Shown: piece by piece, positions 21,093-32,955 of the stretch
Layout: every line of letters begins with the position of its first letter
How positions within the stretch are numbered: the first letter of the stretch is position 1
NCBI GenBank assembly: GCA_019925095.2
Contig: CM034412.1
Span: 434,001-498,000, forward strand
DNA from: Dendrolimus kikuchii
Taxonomy: Eukaryota > Arthropoda > Insecta > Lepidoptera > Lasiocampidae
Length of the DNA stretch: 64,000 nucleotides
Reading direction: 5' to 3'
Made by a program: the position numbers and the translations under genes
Notes under the pieces: generated by a model
What the model was told of the DNA's origin: nothing
Databases searched by the model: none
What the model saw: only the letters and a program-made list of their open reading frames with translations

Positions 21093-21352
21093 AGAATGAC
21101 TAAAAAGATATACAATGCAAAAGTGGATGGATGCAGAAGTCATGGAAGGCCACGACACACCTTCCATGATCAAATTGATCGTGTATTAGCAGAAGGTGAT
21201 GCCAGGAGCCTTAAGAACAGACGAGCGTGCATGACGAGAGTTATGCATGTGTCAAAGAAGCAGATGAGGTGTGTAAGAATAAGCCTAAATGGCGCTCTGT
21301 TGCTCGTGCCTACCCCGCAAGGGAACTGGTGTGAAGCTATGTATGTATGTAT
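21093..21352 (+). mobile_element. RTE-T tail
   Basis: Coding from MTKKIYNAKVDGCRS to the normal stop region, with a one-base shift near 21250, followed by ATGTATGTATG. No clear TSD. Confidence 0.85.
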
Positions 21353-21561
21353 AATAAAAATTAAAAAAATAAAAATATCGGGACTTCGGCGTCCGACACA
21401 CATAAAAATATTTTTATATTCGTATTTTAATTCCTAAAATATTTTTAATGTTGTCTACGATAAGGTGTCGCGAGATGGCACTGTACCATTATTCAAATGG
21501 CAACACTAAAAGGTTGTGCAATTTATATTTTCATAGAGTAGATAATACTAAATAAGTTGAA

Positions 21562-21690
21562 GTAATAAAACTACGTTTTAACGGTTTTAAGCGCGGTAAT
21601 TTAATTTAATTTTGGTTTTTCCGAAGAAACCGTTAAAACGTAGTTTTATTATGTATACAAGTCGCGAAAGCTTAAGAAAATATTAAGTTG
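21562..21690. mobile_element. Short PLE foldback
   Basis: AATAAAACTACGTTTTAACG...GGTTTTTCCG is followed almost at once by AACCGTTAAAACGTAGTTTT and TATACAAGTCGCGAAAGC. It is an inverted pair of PLE termini with the interior deleted. Confidence 0.7.
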
Positions 21691-22930
21691 ATCTAATCTA
21701 AGTTGAAGTATTTAATATTGAAATTGTTTAACTTGAGAAAAGCTTAGGTTATTACTTAAATTTTATGTTTATTAATAAAATCTTTTATTGATTATAAAAT
21801 ATATTTTATTCTTAGTTACAATTCTTGAAGATGTTCATTAGAAATTTGTGTATGTATATTATTAGTATCATTATTTAATCTAATTACCGAAATACGGCTC
21901 GCGCTGTGGGTGAGAGTGAGACAGAAGGAGCCTGCCTACCGCTGCCGTATACGTGAGAGAAAGGGAAGCCAGACAGACTGGCGGCGCAACGCGTTACGTA
22001 ACGAAGCGGTTTACCCTCCCATAAGAAGTTATTACTTCAAAAGTCTTCTTAAAAACGCATCGGTGTTGCCATTTTTCTTACAACCTAAAAATCCACGCAA
22101 ATAAAATTAATGGCACAAACAAACTTCCTAAATAATGAAGCAAACCAATGTTTTAAATTTTTTAAGCCATGTCGTCCAGCAAAAGATAAATAAATTTCAA
22201 TTTAAAAATGTAATATTAACTTTGCTCTGTGGTTATGAATCAAGAGCCGACTTTAATTTATACCTGTTAAACTTTTTTCTTTGACTTTCCGTTTTGTATT
22301 CCACCTGTTAACAAGAACTGACTCAATTAAAGCCTTACAAAAAGGCAATCAAAGAGAATCTAAAAAGTTCCAGCGATTAATTAAATATTGTTCTGGCAAG
22401 TTACCAGTACTTTCGAAGTCAATTATGGGTCGAATTGGATGAGAAAATATATTTGATATTCGGCGAAGTCCCTTGGGAGTCTGGAATTGAGGGGAGGGGG
22501 AGACTAATTTACATCAATTTATTATGATTATGTCTCAACGGGACTGTATGAAATGAATATATGTAATTTTATATGTATACTGAAATTTTCATCAAATAAA
22601 TATACTGGAATGGATAATCTTTAATATAATAAATAAATAAATAGTTCAAGTTTGTACGACGAATTTAGAAATGTCAAAAGTTGTGTGGTGCGTCGATGAC
22701 ATTACACCGTTAGATGCCAAGAGCCAATGCCTCAATCGCCGTGGGAGCTACACTCCACTGCTTTTGTGGGTAGTACAAAATAAAATGACGAATTGTTGTA
22801 CTCTAGATGTATTCATTTGATTAATTAAACATTAAACTTAAATCTTACATAGAATACAGAAATCTTAAGAGTTACGTGAAAAAATGTAAAACATGAACAC
22901 GTTCGTAGATGCATCTCTGAACGTCTTGTC
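21691..22930. other. No recognisable feature
   Basis: Mostly AT-rich. 21895-22030 is GC-richer and encodes an open frame (MRVRQKEPAYRCRIRERKG...) with the palindromic GTTACGTAAC. I do not recognise it. No repeat family copies are visible. Confidence 0.35.
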
Positions 22931-23186
22931 TTTTTTTTATTGCTGAAGCACAACAAACAGGCTGACGGTCCAACTGCGATGAAAAGTGGTTACGTGGTGA
23001 TGCCAATGTGCTGCCGACCTTAAAGAAGAAACTGGAACCTGACCACTAAAGCCGGAATACAATTCAAAATTGTTATGGCAGCATACTCTAGACCAAGGGT
23101 GGTAGCCAACCGGTCAGGTGAATGCCTCTTACGGCAGGCCGCCCGGCCCCAGGAATTAGTATTCTTTATCTGTTCCTGCACGGAGA
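22931..23186 (-). mobile_element. RetB, TTGCTGAAGCACA subfamily
   Basis: Poly(T), ATTGCTGAAGCACAACAAAC, internal deletions, and a 5' end at CTGCACGGA. Diverged. Confidence 0.7.
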
Positions 23187-23334
23187 GAATCTGTTTTCTG
23201 TATTAACAGATTTTGTCTTGTATATGGACTACTCAGTTGTAACATTGCTAATTATGTAGCAATAAATTATTCCATGTACGTGACGTAACATAAAACAAGC
23301 TAGTTTCAATTCGGACCGGCAGATTACAAAAATG

Positions 23335-23500
23335 CTAGTTTCAGAATATTTGTCTCTCTTTCTGTCTGTCTATTGGAGCGTTACGTGAAAACTGCTGAAC
23401 AGATTAAAATAAAACTCAACATAGAGCTAGCTTATAACCCGTGTCAACACTTAGGATGCCTTTTTTTCCCGATAAATAATGTCATTTCCGTGGGAGAGAC
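23335..23500 (+). mobile_element. Helitron-like fragment (HelD type)
   Basis: TTACGTGAAAACTGCTGAAC, ACTCAACATAGAGCTAGCTT and TTCCCGATAAATAATGTC match 51035-51200. The ends are not defined. Confidence 0.45.
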
Positions 23501-24566
23501 AAATGATGAAGATGTAGCCGAAAAGCTGCAGTGCCTATCGTGTTTTATAGGTGCTACAGTTGCAATACCTTGATGTATATGCATCGTTATGGTAACGAGA
23601 ATGACAACGAAATTTTTATGTGTTGTTCTCATAGTTTTATCATCGCTAGATGGCGCTATATGTTTTTAAATTAAAAATTAAGTCTGACATTTAAGTTAAA
23701 AATTAACATAGACATCCTTTTTTTTATAACGCTGTGTGAATCTATTTGCGCACTGTTTTTTTTGATATTGCTTTCGCCGGACGAACAAGTTTTTTGGTCT
23801 TTTGTATGTTTCTCTTTTTCCTGTTCAATTATTTTTCAAAAACCTTACAATTTATTCTTGTCTATCAAAAACTTCTTTATGCTTACTTATATCTGCCAGT
23901 TATGTAACATTTTAATGGTTATGCAGGTTACCTAATTTTTTATTACATTTTTATTTTATAAACTTTTAAGTTATCTAATCTTATTATCTACATTATTTTA
24001 TAAATTCTGAAATATATTTTAAATAATACTTATTATCTATCTTGTATTATTGTTAATTACTAGTTTTTTAACTATTTTAATTCTAAAGTCTAGAAAGTCT
24101 TCAGCTTCATTTTTGCTTATTAGTTCATACATGTTTTCATATTTGATTTCGATGCGAAGTTTGGACTAAATATCATTCTTCTCCCGGGCACCGGGGCTAC
24201 CAACGGCTGGTTCTTCACTCTGTCTACATTTACATTAAAACGAGCGAAGCCGCGGGCGAAAGATGGTAGTCTATAATCATTTACAGCCAACAGAGTGAAG
24301 CAACGGTGCTACTTGAAGCTTGATATGACAGCAAGGTAATACGCCTCGATTTATCGCTTAGCATTCGCCGGGAAGTGAGAGGGGGCCCTAATTTGCTCTG
24401 AGCAATTTGAAGCCACTTTGAATATCGACAGTTCGTAAACTAAATTGGTTACTTATTGGAACGCAAAAGCTTTTCAGGGTAAAAGCTTTCGCAGACAATT
24501 TACATCGCCTGAATTTTTTCATGTTTATTATATTCATATGCTTTCTTTTAAATTCATATCTATATA
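23501..24566. other. No gene; degenerate Helitron-like scrap
   Basis: AT-rich. Near 24160-24270, CGAGCGAAGCCGCGGGCGAAAG and GGTAGT resemble a decayed Helitron 3' end. Otherwise nothing is recognised. Confidence 0.35.
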
Positions 24567-24570
24567 TTAA

Positions 24571-25436
24571 TACGTGAAGCAAATACTTGGAGGAGTATGA
24601 CATTTCGCACACTAATAGTTTATATGGAGAAGAAGCGACGCATGCAAATTTTTTGCAACGCATGCAAAAATAAAAATACATTAAATCAATAAAAAAACAT
24701 TACATACACTTTTTTTTATTGCAGGAGATCACCGGACAGGCAGGCGGCCCACTTGATGGAAAGCGGTTACTATCGCCTATGGACATTTGCAACACCGAAG
24801 TTGCTACAAATGCGCTGCTGCTCTCTTAAAGGAGACTGGAACCTGGTCACTAATGCCGGAACACAACTCAAGGTTGTTATGGCGACATACTTTAGACCAG
24901 GGGTGGTAGCCATCCAGTCGGGCAAATGCCCTACCGCCTAGCTGTGGGTTGTTAAGTCGCCTCTTACGACAGGCCGCCCGGCCGCAGGAAATTGTATTCT
25001 TTCTCCGTTCCTGCACGGATAAAAATGTGTGTGTGTCAAATACACTACCATGTATTTGACACACACACGCTTAATTCGAGGGCTTCATAACAAATAAGCG
25101 TACAGACAAAAGTTCAGTTTTACACAAGGGACAAAATTGTAAATAAAACAAAACTATAATTGATTGTATAAGCCTGAAATTTGGAATAACCTTCTTTTTA
25201 GGTACACCTGCATACTGGTAAGACTTTCTAAATTGTAATATACATACTTTTTAGTAAACAACAAAAAATGGCATTTTTGCGTATACGCCTATATGCTATG
25301 AAGCCGTCGATATATACACTTTTGTTTATTGTTCAAGTCAAATTAACAGTGCAGCCTTGGCGAAATCTGTGATTATAGATTATAGTCTTTGATATTAATT
25401 ATTATGGTCGAATTTCGACCACGGGCGACCACTAGT
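24571..25436 (-). mobile_element. MITE with TACGTGAAGC termini, interrupted by RetB
   Basis: TTAA (24567-24570) is followed by TACGTGAAGCAAATAC and GGAGTATGACATTTCGCAC. Beyond the RetB insert the far part continues TTGACACACACAC and GCGAAATCTGTGATTATAG, to GTCGAATTTCGACCACGGGC near 25436. Homologues lie at 45959-46402 and 58494-58800. Confidence 0.6.
24710..25020 (-). mobile_element. RetB, full length
   Basis: Poly(T), ATTGCAGGAGATCACCGGAC, all blocks, and 5' end CTGCACGGAT. Inserted in the TACGTGAAGC MITE. A (TG)n hairpin follows at 25026-25070. Confidence 0.82.
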
Positions 25437-25465
25437 ATAAATATTTATTCGTCCTCTTAGATTAA

Positions 25466-25671
25466 GGGCCGCTTGCATAACTATCGCCTTTAAATAAAAT
25501 TAATTAATCATATTAAACTGCCTAAATACGTTGTACACAAAACGTATTGACAGTTCTTTAAACGTATTTAGCGGCATATTTTGCGTTGTGCAAGACGCTA
25601 ATTGTATTTAAGGGTGTTTAATACGTTTTGTATTTTTTAAATAAATTTAAGCGACCTTATGCAAGCGGTCC
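25466..25671. mobile_element. Harbinger/Tourist-like MITE, 206 bp, TAA TSD
   Basis: Left end GGGCCGCTTGCATAA. The right end, inverted, reads GGACCGCTTGCATAA. TAA flanks both sides (25463-25465, 25672-25674). Three-base TWA duplications with GG-starting TIRs are typical of PIF/Harbinger MITEs. No coding capacity. Confidence 0.75.
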
Positions 25672-25867
25672 TAAGAAAACAACTTCTTACACATATTTTA
25701 TCTCCTTTACATAGTATATTTTTTTATTTGGCCCTTCGTTTCAGACGTCACCCCTAACATAGTCAGGGTTATTACTTACAGCATTATTTGTACTGTTCCT
25801 CTTCTAAATTCTTCTTTCTGTCCCTTATTTCTATATAATATTTAATAGTATAAAACAATGCAATTTT

Positions 25868-26112
25868 ATCCGTGCAGGACGGGAGAAAGAATACAATTTC
25901 CTTCAGCCGGACGGCCTGTCGTAAGAGCTAGGTAGTAGGGTATTTGCCGCAATTAATGGCTACGACCCTTGGTCTAGAGTATGCCGCCATAACAACCTTG
26001 AGTTGTTTTTCGAGCATTAGCGGCTAGGTTGCATCCCCATATACGAGTCCGGCAGCATATTGATACCACATTTAGTGTTGCAAACACAGGCGATGGTAAC
26101 CACTTTCCATCA
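25868..26112 (+). mobile_element. RetB, first unit of a tandem dimer
   Basis: ATCCGTGCAGGACGGGAG onward, with an internal deletion near 25927, ending at CACTTTCCATCA without the usual 3' segment or poly(A). Confidence 0.7.
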
Positions 26113-26120
26113 CGTTTTAT

Positions 26121-26415
26121 ATCCGTGCAGGAATGGAGAAAGAATACAATTTCCTGCGGCCAGGCGGCCTGTCGTAAGAAGCGACTAAACAACCCACAGC
26201 CAGGTGGTAGGGTATTTATTTGCTCGACTGGAGGCGACCACCCCTGATCTAGAGTATGCCGCCATAACAACCTTGTGTTGTGTTCCGGCATTAGTGACCA
26301 GGCTCCAGGTTCCATTAAGAGAGCAGCAGCGCATTTGTAGCACCTTTGATGTTGCAAATTTCCATAGGCGATGGTAACCGCTTTGCATCAAGTGGGCCGT
26401 CTGCTTGTTTGCTGC
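26121..26415 (+). mobile_element. RetB, second unit of the dimer
   Basis: Starts ATCCGTGCAGGAATGG eight bases after the previous unit and runs to TGTTTGCTGCTACG. The poly(A) is not preserved. Confidence 0.75.
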
Positions 26416-26707
26416 TACGTTATGCGAACTAATGAATATTATTGGTGGATATTAAACGCATCCATAGCACATCTCTGGTGGAAAAACACCCTTAGAGTTG
26501 GGATCAGATTAATGATTGCAGTATGGCTCTATCACGTCGATATGTAGTACGGTATGACGTCAGCTTTAATCAAGAAGGCTTTGGCCTTTAGTATGACTGT
26601 CACGTATCCCGTTTCGCAAATGAAATCCGTTAGACTTGGTTTTTGACTGTTATTTAAAAAAGAAATAGATTTTATATCGTAATCAATTATGGGACCTAGA
26701 TTATCAT

Positions 26708-26882
26708 ACACACATACATAACTTCACGCCAGTTCCCTTGCGGGGTAGGCGCGAACAACAGAGCGCCATTCAGGCTTATTCTTACACACCTCACTTGCTT
26801 CTTTGACATTCATAGCTCTTGTCATGCACGCTCGTCCGTTCTTAAGGCTCCTGACATCACCTTCTGCTAGTACACGATCAAC
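26708..26882 (-). mobile_element. RTE-T tail
   Basis: CACATACATAACTTCACGCC, coding reverse complement, truncated at GTACACGATCAA. No TSD recognised. Confidence 0.85.
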
Positions 26883-26944
26883 CAGTAGTGTTTTAGAAGG
26901 TACCCTTATTAAAGTATACATAAGCAGTTTAATAAAAGCCAAAA

Positions 26945-27040
26945 CTTAACTAACTCTCAACAGGCCCTAACTCAGCAAATGCTGGTTGATCACAACCAAC
27001 GCTGGTCTTCCGTTAGTGCCCGGCAGTGACGTCACCTTCA
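26945..27040 (-). mobile_element. LINE 3' region fragment
   Basis: GCCCTAACTCAGCAAATGCTGG and CGCTGGTCTTCCGTTAGTGC parallel 44860-44910, which belongs to a LINE end with a (TTTC)n tail. Confidence 0.45.
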
Positions 27041-27164
27041 CAGAAGAAAATATAACTAATGGACATTTAATATTATTTATAATTAGAACACCATGAAACA
27101 AAGAATAGACATATTTTGAATAATTTAATATAAGTGCATAATATGTTATGTAATAATTATTGAA

Positions 27165-27621
27165 GGAAGAGAGAGCATGAAAGTAGAGTAAACGCGGTCA
27201 AGATGCGAGCACTGCTCAAAATCTGCGGAGTGACGCTCGCGGACCGCGTTCGTAATGCCGAAGTAAGAAAGAGAGTTGGTCTGAAAGAGAGTGTCGGGGT
27301 GAAGGTAAGGAAAGGAATGCTCCGGTGGTTCGGGCATGTGGAAAAAATGCATGATGAAAGAATGACTAAACAGACATACAATGCAAAAGTGGATGGATGC
27401 AGAAGTCGTGGAAGGCCACGGCACACCTTCCATGATCAAATTGATCGCGTACTAGCAGAAGGTGATGTCAGGAGCCTTAAGAACAGACGAGCTTGCATGA
27501 CAAGAGTTATGAATGTCAAAGAGGCAAGTGAGGTGTGTAAAAATAAGCCTAAATGGCACTCTGTTGTTCGTGCCTACCCCGCAAGGGAACTGGCGTGAAG
27601 TTATCTATGTATGTATGTATG
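27165..27621 (+). mobile_element. RTE-T, 457 bp, 14 bp TSD
   Basis: One reading frame stays open from EREHESRVNAVKMRALLKIC to AYPARELA and stop, and (ATGT)n follows. TAATAATTATTGAA flanks it at 27151-27164 and 27622-27635. Confidence 0.92.
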
Positions 27622-27756
27622 TAATAATTATTGAAATTTGAAAATAATGATTTTGAAAAATAATAATAGGTACGTTACGAACAAAAAGAAATTAAATTAA
27701 ATAGAATTATAACTATGAAAAAGACTCAACTGGGCTTACTAAAAGGCGCTTTGTCA

Positions 27757-28378
27757 TTTTTTTATTGCATGAATGCAGTAAACAAGCAGACGACCTGATT
27801 GATTATAGAATAGAATAGAATAGAAAACACTTTATTGTTCCCCATAATAAACAATTACAGAATGAATAATTACAATAATTTAACGGCAAAACAAAAGGCG
27901 GCCTTATCGCTTAAAGCGATCTCTTCCAGGCAACCTAACTGAGAGGATACTTTTAACAAATTATGTCTAGGTATAATTAAATTAAAAAGAATTAAAACAA
28001 AAAAGGAAGAACAATACAATGTGGACAGTAAATAGCTAAGTTAAGAAAAATTAATCGAAAAATATATATTTTACTATAAACTAAGGTAATAGGTAATAGT
28101 TTTTGACAGATTTTTTAAATATGGCAAGTGATTTAGCTTTTCTGACATCTACGGGTAAAGAGTTCCAAAGGCAGACAGCCTGCACAGCGCAGGATTTGGA
28201 GTAAAATGTTGAAGAATGTGCAGGTGCTTTTAACAGGAGGTTATTAGAGGAGCGCAAATCGAAGGTGTGTGATGTATGAAGGAAGTTGAAACATTCCTTA
28301 AGGTAAGGAGGAGTATAGGGTATAAATAGTGTACGATGTAATATATTATAGACATTTGTCACACCATAGGTGCTACTA
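27757..28378 (-). mobile_element. RetB copy split by a LINE insertion
   Basis: The 3' part (27757-27803, TTTTATTGCATGAATGCAG) and the next part (28350-28378, GACATTTGTCACACC, GGTGCTAC) are separated by the LINE end at 27809-28344. ATTATAG sits at both junctions. Confidence 0.65.
27809..28344 (-). pseudogene. Jockey/CR1-group LINE 3' end with (TTCTA)n tail
   Basis: The minus-strand frame (to 28081) reads RTLFIPYTPPYLKECF, then NNLLLKAPAHSST and AVCLWNSLPVDVRKAKSLA, ending VKNYYLLP. The pattern L-W-N-S-L-P-x-D-x-R-x-A followed by a short F-K-x-x-x-K-x-Y-L tail closes many Jockey/CR1-group polyproteins. A ~270 bp untranslated stretch follows, then AATAAAGTG and the TTCTA repeats. It is 5'-truncated to the last ~90 codons. 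ATTATAG (27802-27808, 28345-28351) is the probable TSD. Confidence 0.82.
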
Positions 28379-28572
28379 ACGCCATCTGCTGGGCGTTCAT
28401 CCCCACTTCCTAGAGCCGCTTCGCTCTCGTACGCAACACTTCTCTAGAACTCTTGCGCATCGTGGGGATTTGGTTCGAGCTCCCAGCCGTGGTTTTCCCC
28501 ATAGGGCTACAATATGGGGTTGATTAAAAAGGTTGTCATAAAATTTCTGCGGCAGCGCGTTAGTGACACTAG

Positions 28573-28655
28573 TGTTGCAAATGTCCATAGGCGACGGTAG
28601 CCGCTCTCCATCAGGTGGTCCGTATGCTTGTCTGCTGTACTCCAGCTATAAAAAG
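28573..28655 (+). mobile_element. RetB 3' fragment, inverted relative to its neighbour
   Basis: GTTGCAAATGTCCATAGGCG through CTCCAGCTATAAAAAG. It lies 195 bp from a minus-oriented RetB piece, making an inverted pair around an unclassified GC-rich segment (28380-28570). Confidence 0.65.
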
Positions 28656-28803
28656 ATATGTGCCGCCCCTCTCTATTCAATTTATTTCAGGGTTTGCCGA
28701 AAGGCCTTATTCAAACCTGGGATAAACCAATAATTCCGGGAAGAGCCTGCATATCGACCTTTGACTATAACATATAGTCTATTTAAAACAAAACTAATAC
28801 ATA

Positions 28804-29553
28804 TCTTATACTAATATATAAAGTTGAAGAGTTTGTTTGTTTGAACGCGCTAATCTCAGAAACTACTGGTCTGATTTGAAAAATTCTTCCAGTGTTAGAT
28901 AGTCCCTTTATCGAGGAAGGCTATAGGCTATATTATATTTTCAAAAATATTAGGGATCCTTACTAAAAGTCCAATAATGTAACCCAAGGTGTAAAAAATT
29001 ACCCGAAAAAATCCTTACACGGCGTGCGCTGCGAAAACTATTGATTATAGAACTAAACAATGTACTACCACTTTGCAGACCATATAATTGTCTATAAAAA
29101 ATATTGCGTAACCATATGTCTAACTATTGTAGTTATCTCACAATAAGTGTTTTCTTTTATTTTTTTAAATAATTAAAATGCCGTCACTTCAAAAACTCTT
29201 TATTTTGTACCTTGGTATTAATCCTTATCAAAATAAATTACTCCATATTCAAGACGAATTCAATACATTCCCAGAACTTTTTGAATTATTCAATTCGGAC
29301 GTTTCATTCAAAAGATATCGCGATATTTAAAATGTAAGTATTAGTGTTGTAGCCAAATATACTATAATCTCAGGAACTATTGGTCTGATTTGAAAAATTC
29401 TTTTAGTGTTGGATAGCCCATTTATCGAGGAAGGCTATAGGCTATATATCATCACGCTAAGACTAATAGGCGCGGAGCACCAATGAAGAATGTTTCAAAA
29501 TCGGAGGGTTTTGAAAGCAAATTCCACGCGGACGACGTCGCGGGCACAGCTAG
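28804..29553 (+). mobile_element. HelA Helitron, full length, intact ends
   Basis: Starts TCTTATACTAATATATAAAG after an A and ends GGGCACAG then CTAG (29550-29553) before a T. GCGGACGACGTCGC is the 3' hairpin. No TSD. The block CTGGTCTGATTTGAAAAATT...GGAAGGCTATAGG is present twice (about 28865 and 29380), so this long form looks like the short form with an insert bounded by a duplicated segment. No ORF of note. Confidence 0.82.
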
Positions 29554-30123
29554 TATAAGATAATACTATTGACTAATGTCGGCCGAGTCCGACCAACCCG
29601 CTGTCGTAGGGCGCCGTACCTAGAAATTCATGTACTTAAAATAGAAACATATCATAATTATCCCTAAAAACCTTTAGGGCTAATTCGGAATTGAAATATG
29701 ACATTTCGAGCCTTCTATTTAAGCTAATGAAATACTTAATTATTTAAGCACCCTCATTAACATAATATCTTTCTTTTTTGCATAAAACTGTAATGAAATT
29801 AACATTGGCAAAATTTAAAATTGTATTTTCAAATATTAAATGTTGACCTTTATGTAAATTAAACATTAAGTTTAAGAAGCACTTTTCAGCGAGTCTTAAA
29901 TAACTTGAAACTCTCGACGGTCCACAGCGAGTTCTTAAGTTTATTTACTTGGGATTGTCTTAAGTTGAGAGCTTAAGGCGATTTACATTACAAGCACAAT
30001 CTTCTTGGATTATTTCTTAGTTCTAGTAATATTATTAATACTTACTTGCTTTAATAGATATCGTAGTTACGAATATTGTTTTAAAAGTTTATACTAATTT
30101 ATATTGGGTAATTGACATGATAT
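29554..30123. other. No recognisable feature
   Basis: AT-rich unique sequence between a Helitron and a foldback element. Confidence 0.35.
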
Positions 30124-31090
30124 ATTGAAGTGAAACTTCTATATAGACGATTTATATATATATAGGTGCTGTACCAACGCGGTGCTGGTACCTACGCTCA
30201 CGTATGGAAGCGAGAGTTGGGTATGGAAGAGAGAGCATGAAAGTAGAGTAAACGCGGTCGAGATGCGAGCACTGCGCAAAATCTGCGGAGTGACGCTCGC
30301 GGACCGCGTTCGTAATACCGAAGTAAGAAAGAGAGTTGGTCTGAAAGAGGTCTGGTTCGGGCATGTGGAAAGAATGCATGATGAAAGAATGACTAAACAG
30401 ATATGCAATGCAAAAGTGGATGGATGCAGAAGTCGTGGAAGGCCACGACACGCCTTCCATGATCAAATTGATCGTGTACTAGCAGAAGGTGATGTCAGGA
30501 GCCTTAAGAACAGACGAGCGTGCATGACAAGAGCTATGAATGTCAAAGAAGCAAGTGTGGTGTGTAAGAATAAGCCTAAATGGCGCTCTGTTGTTCGTGC
30601 CTACCCCACAAGGGTACTGGCGTGAAGTTATGTATGTATGTATGCATGTATATAGAATTGTTTCTGTCACGAAAAAGCATTACGGCCGCGTGGAGGGGCG
30701 GCACAGTTTTAGAGTAGACTATGGATGCGTTTTTAGTTCTGGATCAAATTTAGTTTTTTTGTTTGATAAAATATGTTTAAATAAAAAATACATTCATTGA
30801 AATGTACCTAACCTAACCAAATCATAATTTGCAGTAAACCTGCGATAAATTGAAATGTGTGCTGGGACACATAGTAGAAGTAAAACTTCAACGGACAAGT
30901 GGAAAAACGAATCAACAACGAACGAACAAAATTTTGACTTGTAGTTTTACGGGCAGATTGTTAATGGACTTGTCGAATTTGAAAACCTGCCCGTAAAACT
31001 TCAAATTAAAATTTTGATGCGATCCGTTTTGCCACTTGTGCGTTGAAGTTTCACTTCTACCATGTGTCCCAGCACACATTTCGATTTTTT
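30124..31090. mobile_element. FB1 foldback element with RTE-T insertion
   Basis: The left end TTGAAGTGAAACTTCTATAT is at 30124. After the RTE-T insert the arm resumes CTGTCACGAAAAAGC, GGCCGCGTGGAGG and CCTAACCTAACC, and the core GTGTGCTGGGACACATAG. The inner palindrome (AAACTTCAACGGACAAGTGG against CCACTTGTGCGTTGAAGTTT) closes at about 31085, but the outer right arm is missing. Confidence 0.72.
30166..30648 (+). mobile_element. RTE-T, 483 bp, inside FB1
   Basis: Coding from LVPTLTYGSESWVWKREH to the stop, with a ~30 bp internal deletion at KEVWFGHV. Tail ATGTATGTATGCATG. A 7 bp TATATAG at 30159-30165 and 30649-30655 is a possible short TSD. Confidence 0.85.
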
Positions 31091-31377
31091 TATTAGTTTG
31101 GATATCTCGAGGATGTGGTAGAGCCACGCCGGAATCATTGTCTTGATTATAACTGGGCTGGCTCGATCGGGGTGATAGCACGCTCTCACAGAATATCCTC
31201 GTGAAACGGGTTAGAATGAGCCTTAGACAAAGTATAAGTATAGACGGAGCCGTTAAATTGAGTGAAGCATTTTTTTTTAACTTGTGTGCGTAAGCTTGTG
31301 TAGTATACATGTGATTTGCGTCCGTGTGATAAATAGTAATGTATCCAATGCAAAACGTTCCACCTTTATGCGTACTA

Positions 31378-31850
31378 ATTCAAATTCAAAATAAGTTCCG
31401 CTCGAGAACACTTAAATCTACTTCCTATTCTATGTACACCGCTTCGCAATGTGTTATCGCTGTTCAAAGGAGGAGAAGCGGCAAGAAATTTTATCCGTGC
31501 AGGAACGGAGAAAGAATACAATTTCCTGCGGCCTGGCGGCCTGTCGTAAGAGGCGACTAAACAACCCACAGCCAGGTGGTAGGGTATTTGCTCGACTGGA
31601 TGGCGACCACCCCTGGTCTAGAGTATGCCGCCATAACAACCTTGTGTTGTGTTCCGGCATTAGTGACCAGATTCCAGTCTCCTTTAAGAGAGCAGCAGCG
31701 CATTTGTAGCACCTTTGGTGTTGCAAATGTCCATAGGCGATGGTAACCGCTTTCTACCAAGTGGGCCGTCTGCCTGTCTGCTGAACTCCTGCAATAAAAA
31801 AATTAAAAAAAAAGAAACTCCCCAGCATCACGCCTAGCTAAAAAAGATTT
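31378..31850 (-). mobile_element. LINE 3' end interrupted by RetB
   Basis: TTCAAATTCAAAATAAG (tail side) and AGGAGAAGCGGCAAGAAA to 31488, then RetB, then CTCCCCAGCATCACGCC. The repeated AAGAAA at the junctions is consistent with a TSD next to poly(A). Confidence 0.6.
31493..31812 (+). mobile_element. RetB, full length
   Basis: ATCCGTGCAGGAACGGAGAA to CTCCTGCAATAAAAAAATT plus poly(A). One of the least altered copies. Confidence 0.85.
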
Positions 31851-32023
31851 TTTCATCATAATTATTTATATATTATCTCAGGCTCTTTGTTTTCATAAAT
31901 ACAGATAGAAGTTGTATTACAATTACTTTTCAACTAATGAATGGAGTTTTAACAAAAGAAAAAAGAAAATGCCACCGTCGCAATAATGACATACTAAGAA
32001 TTATAATTTCGATTCGATTATTT

Positions 32024-32275
32024 AAATAAATAATAAATAAATAATCGGCAGACAAACACACCTATTCTATATCCCCAAATTAAGCAAGTTACGCTTGTGT
32101 TATGGGTAATATACAACGGACTACTCTGGGGCCGATCCCAGACACCCAAACCATAGTAAATAACGGCGAAAATACGTTTCCGAAATTTACTATACCAGGA
32201 ATCGAACCCAGAGCCTCTGCGTTGCAGTGAGCTACGCTGGCAAAGGCTTAGCCCGCTCAACCACATAGGCTGTCA
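32024..32275 (-). mobile_element. tRNA-derived SINE
   Basis: The reverse complement starts with GCCTATGTGGTTGAGCGGGC (box A-like), then GGGTTCGATTCCTGG (box B), and ends in an ATTTATT-type tail. Its homologue on the plus strand is 53166-53410. The head is tRNA-like, but it is followed by a ~150 bp unrelated body, so it is not a tRNA gene. Confidence 0.78.
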
Positions 32276-32583
32276 GATTTAATACTGAGTTCTTTGTAAT
32301 GCACTGCGGTGCGATCGGCATTCTATTGTAAGATTGGCATCATTTCGCCGGCTTCACTTTGAGAGTCCGAAACTTCGTCTTTCTTCTCATTTGGCCGTTG
32401 TGTTTTAATATTATTTTTTTCCATGAACCATCTTTTGCCTAGTTCAACAAAAAAACAGATAATACAAAAACTATCCAACAAATTTACTTCAATTAAAAAG
32501 TAATCGATTCTCTGTCAAATCTAACTAGACTATAATGTATCTGTGTTTCAAATTCTTATAAGAAAAACACATAAGGAAAAAAA

Positions 32584-32955
32584 ACTTTACGCCAGTTCCC
32601 TTGCGGGGTAGGCACAAACAACAGAGCGCCATTGAGGCTTATTCTTACACACCTCACTTGCTTCTTTGATATTCATAGCTCTTGTCATGCACGCTCGTCT
32701 ATTCTTAAGGCTCCTGATATTACCTTCTGCTAGTACACGATCAATTTGATCATGGAAGGTGTGTCGTGGCCTTCCACGACTTCTGCATCCATCCACTTAT
32801 GCATTGTATATCTGTTTAGTCATTCTTTCCACATGCCCGAACCACCGAAGCATTCCTTTCCTTACCTTCACCCCGACACTTTCTTTCAGACCAACTCTCT
32901 CTCTTACTTCGGTATTACGAACGCGGTCCGCGAGCGTCACTCCGCAGATTTTGCA
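32584..32955 (-). mobile_element. RTE-T without tetranucleotide tail
   Basis: ACTTTACGCCAGTTCCC replaces the usual (CATA)n junction. It extends to CTCCGCAGATTTTGC. No TSD is visible, so the 3' edge may have been deleted after insertion. Confidence 0.8.

Noticed and set aside
25026..25070. (TG)n hairpin GTGTGTGTCAAATAC...GTATTTGACACAC as a microRNA precursor
   Set aside because: The tract belongs to a MITE present three times, and the inversion sits at a RetB insertion junction.
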